From Tubiluchus corallicola (lineage: Eukaryota > Priapulida > Priapulimorpha > Priapulimorphida > Tubiluchidae), in contig JAQGDQ010001373.1 in assembly GCA_030141605.1 (NCBI GenBank), positions 2,501-43,998 on the forward strand: a DNA stretch of 41,498 nt, given 5' to 3'. Below the pieces are notes generated by a model that was not told the DNA's origin, ran no database searches, and was given only the letters and a program-made list of their open reading frames with translations. The translations under genes were made by a program, and so were the position numbers. Shown in pieces: positions 1-10,000 of this stretch; the stretch's first letter is position 1; every line of letters starts with the position of its first letter.

Positions 1-370
1 GTCGTTCCACCGAGTTACCAAGTCATTCCCCGAGATATTAAGTTGTTCCACAGAGTTAAGTCATTTTCCCGAGTTATTAAGTCGTTCACCCCAGTTATTA
101 AGTCGTTCCCCCGAGCTACTAAGTCGTTCCCCGAGTTATTAAGTCGTTCCCCCGACTTACCAAGTCGTTCCCCGAGGTATTAAGTTGTGTCACAGAGTTA
201 AGTCATTTTCCCGAATTATTAAGTCGTTCCCCCGAGTTAAATCATTTTCCCGAGTTACTAAGTCGTTCACTCGAGTTATTAAGTCGTCCCCCGAGTTACT
301 AAGTCGTTCACTCGAGTTATTAAGTCGTCCCCCGAGTTACTAAGTCGTTCACTCGAGGTATTCAGTCGTT
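1..370. repeat. Tandem array, ~21-bp units (degenerate)
   Basis: About 16 imperfect units built on a gagttattaagtcgttcccc-type motif with frequent 1-3 base indels. The array is cut by the left window edge. It lies 3' (on the minus strand) of the splice donor of the annexin-like exon, so it is probably inside that gene's first intron. Unit divergence is high compared with the arrays further right, suggesting an older array. Confidence 0.85.
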
Positions 371-463
371 CTTTAGTTAATCGTCATCAGCATAATCGCT
401 TCCTATCTCTCTTCATTGTAACTAGACTGACTGACTGGTAAATCAGAAACTATAATCACTTAC

Positions 464-578
464 CAGGACCTTTACATGCTTTATACAGAACTTCTGCATC
501 TTTTTCTGGCATGAAGTTTGGACTGTCCTTAACGGTTCCTTCGTCGCCAGGATTCAAAGCAGGATTTATTCGTTGCAT
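464..578 (-). CDS. Annexin-like protein, first coding exon (partial gene)
   Basis: Annexins are Ca2+-dependent phospholipid-binding proteins built from about 70-residue repeats. Read on the minus strand, an ATG at 578-576 opens 38 codons that stop at a strong donor (GTAAGT, 463-458) in phase 1. The peptide contains GTVKDSPNFMPEKDAEVLYK followed by ACKGPG. This matches the start of the first annexin repeat in known families (acidic DAE..L.KA.KG.GTDE), where an intron just before TDE is plausible. The remaining exons lie beyond the left edge. The start is chosen because it is the only ATG in the open stretch and the leader before it looks like 5' UTR. Identity rests on about 25 residues; the family is fairly sure, the subfamily is not. 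Confidence 0.72.
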
Positions 579-870
579 CTTTTTTGATGATTCTTGCAGC
601 GTCTAGTCCGTAAGTACGTGTTTACCCTTGCGTATACAGAGCCGTAACTAAGACGCAAAGCTCATCGCCTGAACTCTTTAGAACGTAGTAGAACAATCGA
701 TGAGTCACACACGACGTCACCAAGAGACAAAAAAACTCGCGGCTAAAACTGACGTCTAACATATTGGTGTATCACTCCGCCTCTCATGTGACGTATGCAC
801 GCTCAGCGGCATTCGGGACAACAGCTCACTGTAGGACAACAACTGTCTAAGCTAAACTAAACTAAACAAC
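579..870 (-). promoter_or_regulatory. Probable 5' UTR and promoter of the annexin-like gene
   Basis: This lies directly upstream (minus strand) of the annexin-like start codon. It contains an AP-1-type TGAGTCA (about 700-706) and three CRE/ATF core motifs: ACGTCA at 714-719 and TGACGT at 750-755 and 789-794. It is less AT-rich than its surroundings. Motifs are seen directly; promoter function is inferred. No TATA box or start site can be fixed. Confidence 0.4.
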
Positions 871-2070
871 ATGACAGTCACAACTAATGTCTAATCAGCA
901 GATAAACTGATTGCACTTTTTCATAAACACAAATTTGCAGAGCTGCAGTTATTTTTACATGAAATTATCACTTCAAATAGCCAAAAATGACTTGTCAATT
1001 TAAACAGAATGTAGAGACAAAGTTTCAAAGCACTACAAAATACAGAGACATAAGTATAATCAAGAAACTAAGAAAGACAGGCTTGCTTTACAGTAAATTC
1101 TTCTTCTTCTTCCCAGCTTTCCAGCACCTCAACTTCAACGTGGATTATCTCAGCTTAGAAATAACATACAGCGATGAACTTGGTATCATAGTGATCCTCA
1201 TGAAATGGAGATTCAGGACATGTGAATAAGTAGAAAAACTTAATCGCCGACTTATGGACGATTTCGCTATGCAAGCACATAAATCTAATTTTGCTCGGCA
1301 TCTAAGATAAAACGTCAATGTGTCCCCCCCCCCCTACAAATGTTAGAAATTTCTCAATTTTCTCAAAAAATGCACAACTGTTTGCAATATGAGAGGCAAT
1401 CCGCTGTGCTAATAGCACCGGTCTGAAACTACTAGATGTAATTGGGAGACGTGTTTATTATTCATGAGTAAAATACTTCTGTAACTGAAAGTGGAGACAT
1501 TTAACAGTTTACAGTTCGATGCTGCCTGCTGTTAAGATTTGTAGTATGAATCTGGCAATGTGCCAAAATTCAGACTCTCGAGTTTAGCTGATAGCTGCCC
1601 TACGAAAGTTTACTTTCAATATTTTGAAAAGCAGATTATTTTAACCTACAGTTTAACATTGACTCCGATTTTATCTTAAGTTTAAAAAGGAGTTTTGGTA
1701 AACTAGTGGCAAAAATTTCACCCGTTCTTAATGTCGTTTAGTTACACATAAATATTTGCTGTTTCTACACGCTGAAATTGTTTAAATCTTTACTCTTTTT
1801 AAAACTCAACTTTGTCTATGTTTAGGTCGTACCAAGAGTGAGCATTCTTGTGACTGTCTACGACCTATTTACTGACTTCATTTGAGACTGATTCTATTTG
1901 CTTCATTAACTATACAATCTTTGACAGGTGTGGCGTCTTTCTATCCAGGTCACTCGCTTTCAGAACACTATTTGTAATTCGTCATCTCTACTAGAGTCTA
2001 TTACATAAGGTGAATGCTCAAGCTGCAGTTTTAATTCTACTTATTTTCTTTCTCTTGCAAAAGTAAAACA
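871..2070. other. Intergenic, nothing recognised
   Basis: About 1.2 kb of AT-rich sequence with a short poly-C run near 1323-1335. The one open frame (987-1229, plus) is low-complexity and resembles nothing I know. No exon signature or repeat array is seen. Confidence 0.5.
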
Positions 2071-2074
2071 TTTA

Positions 2075-2107
2075 ATGATGGCGTCTGTATTAAGCGATAA
2101 TAGAGGG
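2075..2107 (+). CDS. Possible alternative first coding exon of the pentraxin-like gene
   Basis: Two consecutive ATGs begin an 11-codon frame (MMASVLSDNRG) ending in phase 0 at a good donor (GTAAGT, 2108-2113). An equally good acceptor (ctgtttttctgttacag, ending 4090) opens the pentraxin-like gene's hydrophobic segment in the same phase (FLISGILMLMALAV). Joining the two would give a protein starting with a short polar segment before the hydrophobic stretch. The competing model, a start at 4055 reading straight through, needs no upstream exon and gives a better signal peptide. Transcript data would decide. Confidence 0.25.
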
Positions 2108-2289
2108 GTAAGTTACATTAAGTACCTATAGAACTAATTTATTTAAAGGAAAACTGGATGATTGTTTAGACTCAATCTGATTTTAATTTACTGTCCAAAA
2201 TATACATTTTCTTGCCTATAAAAGTTAACAATTGTTCCTTGTATTTGAATGATTTGTTTAGAAAGTTAACTAACGGCAACCGAACACAG

Positions 2290-2430
2290 CTATTGCTTAC
2301 GTCAGAAACTAACCGCAGTTTGCGCAATGGCAGACATCTTCCCTTGCGCGTCAAGCACGTTTACGTAAGTGTTACTGCTTAAACGCATGATGTCACGAAA
2401 ATGGGCTTTACGTCATATGACGTCAGAAAC
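2290..2430. promoter_or_regulatory. CRE/ATF-like motif cluster
   Basis: Contains ACGTCA at 2299-2304 and 2410-2415 and a perfect palindromic TGACGTCA at 2418-2425. The 14-mer cgtcagaaactaac occurs twice, about 120 bp apart (near 2300 and 2421). It lies between the divergent annexin-like and pentraxin-like genes. Motifs are seen directly; regulation by bZIP factors is inferred from the motif. Confidence 0.4.
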
Positions 2431-2689
2431 TAACACAGCAGTTCATGATCATGGTTATCACGGTACCGCCTTCTATTTGTCGGCCACGCGCATGTGACAA
2501 AAAGACGCCGTTGCCAATCTTAGTAGATTCACCGAGCCGCGCGTAGCTTTAAAAGTTTAACAAAATTTGAATATCTGAAGTAATTATTATTTAATCTAAG
2601 CTTTGATTTAAAATAAGCTATTGTAGTTTTCAATATTTTAGAGCATTCTTTATTCTGAACTAATGTTTACACAATCGCCCGATTTAATC

Positions 2690-3000
2690 TATTTCGATGA
2701 GGCTATACCATCTCAACATCCTCATCTCCACCACACCCATTTTCTTCTCTTCGGTCTTCTTTAGAGAAGCTGCTTCCAGCCCATAGATTAGAGCGGGTCT
2801 GACCACTTCTTTGTGGACTTTACCTTTAAGTCTCACCGACTCATTCATAGAAGGTTTTGGCGTAGTTTTTACAGGCGGATGCCCTTCCTGACCCTAACCC
2901 TCCCTATTTATCCGGGCTTGGGACCGGCACTGAGTTGGGCTGGCTTTGGCTTGTCCCCCCCCCCTCCCCAGTGGCTAGGTTCTACCACCATAAAGTTACA
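2690..3000 (-). mobile_element. RTE-like non-LTR retrotransposon remnant (reverse transcriptase C-terminus)
   Basis: On the minus strand about 2822-2699 encodes [20 protein letters not shown], then [19 protein letters not shown]. This follows the pattern VVRPALLYGAE..AL.K..E..L.VAEMRMLRWM found at the end of reverse transcriptases of RTE and related clades. The adjacent 2870-2990 stretch, with its tatttatccgggcttgggac core, resembles a sequence I associate with this kind of element in aquatic animals. It is a short, decayed fragment with no complete ORF, and the element boundaries are not resolved. Confidence 0.68.
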
Positions 3001-3114
3001 AACTTGTAACGTTCACTAAAAACCTGACGAACAGGCTTATCACACCATTAAATTTTAAGTTTCTAGAGCAAATTCACACCTGTAGATGTTATTGCAGTCT
3101 AAACTTCATCATGT

Positions 3115-3935
3115 TTTTTGGGGGGTCGCTCCCAGGTTGCTTCACACAAAAGTTGCCGTGTGCGGGCAAATATTGTTCATGATAGTTTTCCCAGACGTGC
3201 AGTTTGCTGCACAGAGATTTTTTGCCGTATGCGACGGTGTGTCGCTCTCAGATTGCTTCACACAAAAGTTGCCGTGTGCGGGCAAATATTGTTCATGATA
3301 GTTTTCCCAGACGTGCAGTTTGCTGCACAGAGATTTTCTGTCGTATGCGACGTTGTTCGCTCTCAGGTTGCTTCACACAAAAGTTGCCGTGTGCGGGCAA
3401 ATATTGTTCATGATAGTTTTCCCAGACGTGCAGTTTGCTGCACAAAGATTTTTTGCCGTATGCGACGTTGTTCGCTCTCAGGTTGCTTCACACAAAAGTT
3501 GCCGTGTGCGGGCAAATATTGTTCATGATAGTTTTCCCAGACGTGCAGTTTGCTGCACAGAGATTTTTTGCCGTATGCGACGGTGTGTCGCTCTCAGATT
3601 GCTTCACACAAAAGTTGCCGTGTGCGGGCAAATATTGTTCATGATAGTTTTCCCAGACGTGCAGTTTGCTGCACAGAGATTTTCTGTCGTATGCGACGTT
3701 GTTCGCTCTCAGGTTGCTTCACACAAAAGTTGCCGTGTGCGGGCAAATATTGTTCATGATAGTTTTCCCAGACGTGCAGTTTGCTGCACAAAGATTTTTT
3801 GCCGTATGCGACGTTGTATGCTCTCAGGTTGCTTCACACAAAAGTTACCGTGTGCGGGCAAATATTGTTCATGATAGTTTTCCCAGACGTGCAGTTTGTT
3901 GCACAGAGATTTTCCGCCGTATGCGATGGTATGTT
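3115..3935. repeat. 115/116-bp tandem array, 7 units, with 346-bp higher-order period
   Basis: Seven units carry the core ttgccgtgtgcgggcaaata and gtgcagtttgctgcacag. Equivalent positions fall at about 3204, 3320, 3435, 3550, 3666 and 3781. Three variant types (agattg/gacggtgt, tttctgtcg, cacaaag) occur in the order A-B-C-A-B-C, so the true repeat is a trimer of 346 bp present about twice. Each unit has two potential hairpins: TTGCC/GGCAA and GTGCAG/CTGCAC. Overlapping frames in several phases here are arithmetic by-products and not genes. The array ends about 75 bp before a palindromic NRF1-like site and the pentraxin-like start codon. Confidence 0.95.
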
Positions 3936-4009
3936 TTTGCTGTTTGCAGTCACACTCGTACACAGCAGGTGCTGTCACTGTGTCGAAAATTAGTCAAGCT
4001 GGTTAGTAA

Positions 4010-4021
4010 TGCGCATGCGCA
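4010..4021. promoter_or_regulatory. NRF1-like palindrome upstream of the pentraxin-like start
   Basis: tgcgcatgcgca is a perfect palindrome identical to the classic NRF1 (NRF-1/EWG family) consensus and sits 34 bp before the ATG at 4055. This placement fits a core promoter and supports transcription starting just upstream of 4055. A second GCGCATGCGC lies at 12365-12374 in an intron. Binding is inferred from the motif only. Confidence 0.45.
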
Positions 4022-4054
4022 CTTTGTTTTGTAAATTATCCTCTTCTCAGTAAA

Positions 4055-7000
4055 ATGTTCGTTCAACTGTATGCTGTTTTTCTGTTACAGTTTCTCATTT
4101 CTGGGATTCTGATGCTCATGGCTTTGGCAGTACAGTGTGGTATTGAAGACGGTAAGTTTGAAAAATGCTAATTTCTGTTTTCGCCTCATTCAAGCTGTCT
4201 GCCACTCTTAAAGCAGGACTTGTCAAAGGCATGACAACAGGGGGTGACGAGGCAATCACCTCCGGCGCAGGGGTGGGAAGGCGCACAGTTCTTCTAGAGT
4301 TCAATGACTGTTAATTATTAATTACTAATACGACATTAACAAAATAATTAACAAATGTTTCAAACAACAACAAAATTGCCTAGTCAGAGACCATCATAGC
4401 TGAGTTAATTACTTCATAGAGCCAAGAAAAATAGGCAAACGTTGTTACGTAATGTCATGTAAACATGGATGTCGTGTGGTTTGACAGATGGATAATTTTG
4501 GGAGAAGCAGTGTCTAAATATCGATTGTATTATTGTGAAAACCTGTAGTGTTCTGTATCTTTCATAATCTTGGCCTGTTTTAATGCTGTAGCTGAATGTT
4601 TAAGGACTGTATCATTATGAGCAACTTACGCATATAAAAGAGTTATTCTGCTGCAGTACCACAAATCAAACTCAGATTAATTCTTGGGAAAAAATCGTTA
4701 TACAATCATGCCGTAAAAGGAAGTCGGGCTCGGGAATTATATTATCATTATATTGGAACTACGGCACCATTTGCGGCGACGTATACATCAAACGAAAGGT
4801 CTCGATCTAGTGCCGTGCCATTGGGGGTTTATTTTTCGAATCGGGCCCACCGGGAGAAACGGAGGGCAAAAAACCTCCAAAAATGGCCATTTTTCGGCCG
4901 TTTTTTTGCAAAAGTTATACGCCTGAGATGTAGAGAACGGGAACGGGCCGGGGGCGGTGCTGGCCATGGATAGAGAGCCCGTTCAGCGATGGGTGTCATA
5001 GGCATATTTACAATTTGCGAGAGGGCCACGGCGTCGTGCAACGGACGTTTTCCCGGACCCAACTCGCGATTTTTTCAAAATTTTGCTAAAACAGCCTGCA
5101 GAAGAAGCGATTATTACGAAACGTAACCGAGTCAATGATTTTACAAATGTTTCCAGAACAAAATGGTTTTACAATGGAATAAATCATCTTTTTACACTAA
5201 ATGTGAATTATTAAAGTCATTAAGTGGGATGACATGATATTATATCGATTTACGTCTTTAATTTCACAAAGATTTGCTGCGACTACCAATGGAAGAATTA
5301 TCTTTTTATACTAAATGGTGAATTGATATTATATCGATTTACTTCTTTTTATTTAGGATATTATCAAGATGAGCTTCGCTACTATAAGAGGCTCGTAAGA
5401 CGTGGAACCAGAGAGATCGAAGGTAGCGAAAATTTTTGTGATTTTTTTTCGGTATTTTGCTTTTTGAAAGCAGGTAATTTGTGATTATGGCCAACTTCGA
5501 TCCATTTCTCCCATACGAAGTACAGTTGATAATACTAATCAATGCAATGTTAGATGTGTTTGGTTTTTAGTAATGTTCTAGAATTGAAAATCTACTGTTG
5601 CGTTGTCGGGGCGTCGCCACCAGGGTCTGAGCAATCACCCCAGGATGGTTTGAAGCCGCAACACAGGATGCACGACAAAAGTCATTATCCAGTTCCTCAC
5701 ATCATGTAGGGTTAGTGTCACATCATATAGGCCTAGTGTCACATCATATAGGCCTAGTGTCACATCATATAGGCCTAGTGTCACATCATATAGGCCTAGT
5801 GTCACATCATATAGGCCTAGTGCAAATATTTTTCAGCAGACGTTCAGAGCGAAATTTGTGCAAATTAAAAGCAATTAATTAAATTTAGAAACTGCTAATC
5901 AATATGGATTTATGCTTCTTTCGAAATGGAAAATCGATCCTTCGATCCAACGGGATGAGAAACTTCATGTTTGTTCGTTGCTCTCTGCTCATTGGTCGAC
6001 GACCTAAAACAGAAGATGTGTATATAAAAGCCTGTGGACAAAAGTTCAATGGTTGCAGACAGCTGAGGCCACAGTTATATATTCCAGGGGGATTATTTAG
6101 AAAGGGAAAGTTTGTAGGTTTGAAAGTCACAAGTTTATCTATTATGACACCAGTTCTGGAAGTTTTCTGAGACACATCGTAATTGTTCCAAAAGCTCAGA
6201 AAAAAGCTTTATATACTGGAAGAAACATGTTATTCGGTAATGCATGTTGCTCGTTATTATAACGAAACTTTCACATGTGCTCAGGTTTGTTTGAGATGCA
6301 ACAATTTTTAAAATGTTCTTCTTGAATTCGCACAGGAGACTTGTTCAATCGTGTGAAGATATTAACGTTGTACATCTCTATCTGAAACAGCAAATTTCTC
6401 AAGAGCAATTTTGCAATAATTGTAATAGATTGCTCTTCCTTGCTGATATTTATGGAAAGGATTTGTGGCTATTTTAGAAGAATTATCTTTTTCCTGGCAA
6501 GATATGAAAATATTTTTAAGGATTTACGATGACATAAAGCATTTTCATTTTGATCAGTCTAGTAAGGACTTGTTTAATTTAACCTTGATTTTGTCATTGT
6601 AGACCTTAATCCAATTTGTCACGATGTCGAAGTTCCGAGAGAACCAGACGGGTTGATGGTAAATTTTCCTACACGTAATATTATGGATTATATAAAGCTA
6701 GATAACGTCATCACATCTGACATGGATGAATTAACAATGTGTCTGGTAGGTGCTATTAATCTAACATTTGAGTCTAGGATTAAGTGCTAATATTTTACTT
6801 TTGCTAATTTTTCAAATATTTTATAATTTTCCAAATATTTTGCAATTTTTCAAATATTTTATAATTTTTCACATATTTTATAATTTTTCACATATTTTAT
6901 AATTTTTCAAATATTTTATAATTTTTCACATATTTTATAATTTTTCAAATATTTTATAATTTTTCAAATATTTTATAATTTTTCAAATATTTTATAATTT

Positions 7001-10000
7001 TTCAAATATTTTATTATAATTTTTCAAATATTTTATAATTTTCCAAAAATTTTATAATTTTTCAAGTATTTTATAACTTTTCAAGTATTTTATAATTTTC
7101 CAAATACTCTACATTTTTCAAATATTTTGCAATTTTTCAAATATTTTATAATTTTTCAAATATTTTATAATTTTTCAAATATTTTATAATTTTCCAAATA
7201 TTTTATAATTTTTCAAGTATTTTATAATTTTTCAAGTATTTTACAGTTTTCCAAATACTTTATAATTTTTCAAATATTTTATACTTTTCCAAATATTTTA
7301 TAATTTTCCAAATATTTTATAATTTTTCGAATATTTTGCAATTTTTTCAAATATTTTATAATTTTTCAAATATTTTATAATTTTTCAAATATTTTATAAT
7401 TTTTCAAATATTTTATAATTTTCCAAATATTTTATAATTTTTCAAGTATTATATAATTTTTCAAGTATTTTATAATTTTCCAAATACTTTCTAATTTTTC
7501 AAATATTTTATACTTTTCCAAATATTTTATAATTTTCCAGATATTTTATAATTTTTCAAATATTTTACTATTTTTCAAATATTTTAAAATTTTCCAAATA
7601 TTTTATAATTTTTCAAATATTTTATAATTTTCCGAATATTTTATAATTTTTCAAAATGGTATTTTAGAATTTTTCAAATATTTTAGAATTTTCAAATATT
7701 TTAGAATTTTTCAAATATTTTATAATTTTTCAAATATTTTATAATTTTCCAAATACTTTATAATTTTTCAAATATTTTATAATTTTCAAAAGACGGATTT
7801 ATAGATGAACATCAGTAACAAAGCTTCTTTATCTACGTTTTTTAGCTACATTATTATTAATGTAGATCCATGCTACTTTGCTATTGTGGGTTTAGTTGGC
7901 TGTTTGCAAATCCAAAACGCTCCACATAAAATTCTGCATCACATTTTTTGCATCATTGGAGCTAATATGTCCAGACTCTTTAGTCAGACCCTCTCTGGTT
8001 CAGTATTTGCATAATTATTCAGTGGATGAAAACGGACAACCCCAGCAGTATGACGTTAATAGAATATGCTGTGACGATGCAGAATCAATTCATACTTACG
8101 TTGGATGGCAACAATCTCCAATTAGTCTTCAACGGCAAAGTAAGGTAAGCAGTGACTGTTAAGCACATACACGTTACCCTACCTATTAAATGTGGTCTTG
8201 CCCCTTTAACTGTCATCAGTCATGTGACCAGGTGGTTGGCCAGGTAGACATTACCTGACATACAATTCAATTGATACGATGTGAATGTTGTAGTTGATTT
8301 CTTATTGTTTTTCTTGCAAGTTATAAGTGCCAAAACTCAGGGAGACCACATGTAAGTGTCTAATTATGTTTATTGAACTGCTTTATGCTATTAGAACAAT
8401 TTCGCTGTAATTTTTTTGTACAATTATAGACGATAATCACGTTAGCTAATTTAGTAATGTACATTTATCAAACTTATCTTTTTCATTGAAAAGTTATTGC
8501 TGTAATTTATTATTACAGATAAAACGACAATTGCTGCATATTAAACATATTTGATGTTCTGGAGTTTAAATGTAGTACAGTGACAGCATAATAAACTCAA
8601 TTTTATGAACTAGTAAAATTATAACAAAAGCAAGCAATGCAAGATTAAATTAACGAGTGATTGGCTGTCTAGTTAACCAGTAGCTACGGCTGAAGTACAA
8701 CGTTAATTTACACAAGTAGACCGAAGAAGTCAGATAATTCATTTTGAAATTTTTTGTAACAATATTGCATGTTTATTTTTTAGGATAAGTAAAAATATCA
8801 AGCTAATTTACTCAAGTGGATCCAGTCGGACAATTCATTTTGAAATTTGTGAAAGTCATGTTTGAAGTTGTTGATCACTCAGTGTGTTATGATTGAGTTT
8901 AGGCACAAAAGTATGAACAAGAATAACAAATCTATAATACATATTTGCACTGCACACAACAGAAAAGTGTTTATTAAATCTACAGACACATGAGTGGCAT
9001 GACTGCTGCACTGAACATTGAGAGTGAGAGTGAGAGTCCTGAACACTGAGAGTTAGAGTGAGAGTCTAAAGAAGCATGAGTAGCACGACTGCTGCACTGC
9101 ACTGAGAGTTAGAGTGACTAGAAAGTAAATCCAGTCAGTATATATAGGTATAGGTGACCTATGCAGACTTGAACAGGCTTCACGAAACCATTAGTTTAAA
9201 TTACGGAGAGAACCAGTGAATATGCAATCACTGGACCATACAATTATACTGGGGGTAAGCTAGCTGGTAGAATGTAACAGGATTAGTTCATAGATGGCAG
9301 CACCTAATTAAAAATGTACAATTCCAACTTTCAGAAAATTTATTATAACACTACTGCATGTTTATTTTTTTGGATTGCAATTTTCATCAATGTTGTCAAG
9401 GCTCTATGTTTATTAAGCACAAAAAATTTTTGTTTTTAGTGCAACAAACTTTCTTGGCGTAAATCTCAGAGACAATCAATGGCATCACGTGTGTGCTTCT
9501 TATGAAAATGTTAACAACGGTGAATACTGCATTTCTGCTGATGGCGTGCTTGAAGGTAAAATACATGTAACAGGTATCTCTGCTGTAAGTTTAACTCGCG
9601 TGGAATATAACGAGTGTGAGATACGATTGTCTTGCCCGTACAGAAGGAACCGAAAAGAGTAGAGTAAGTCCTCGGTTAACAACAGTAAATCCTCGTTTAA
9701 CAACAGTAAGTCCTCGGTTAACAACAGTAAGTCCTCGGTTAACAACAGTAAGTCCTCGGTTAACGACAGTAAGTCCTCGGTTAACGACAGTAATTCCTCG
9801 GTTAACAACAGTAAATCCTCGGTTAACGACAGTAAGTCCTCGCTTAACGACTCTAATGCGTTAAAACAACGTGCGACGTAAAGCGAAACGTCTTTAAACG
9901 AAGCCAAGACTTTCATAGAAAGTAATGTAAAAGAACTGAGATACGTTCCAGAGACAAAAATCATTACTGCTTAAATCATATAAGTTAAACAGTCTATGAG

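Noticed and set aside
3086-4034. Cluster of overlapping open frames up to 184 codons
   Set aside because: They are staggered readings of one 115/116-bp tandem repeat in all three frames on one strand; none is unique, and the peptides are just the repeat.
4829-5062. 77-codon Arg/Pro-rich minus frame
   Set aside because: Explained by the GC-rich insert-like block; no start context or homology.
5885-6175. Overlapping 88- and 96-codon frames on opposite strands
   Set aside because: No family resemblance, no splice signals that fit, and position inside an intron.
9500-9964. 154-codon minus-strand frame rich in LTEDLL repeats
   Set aside because: Antisense to a real exon (9440-9555) and a 21-bp repeat; the coiled-coil look comes from the 7-residue period.
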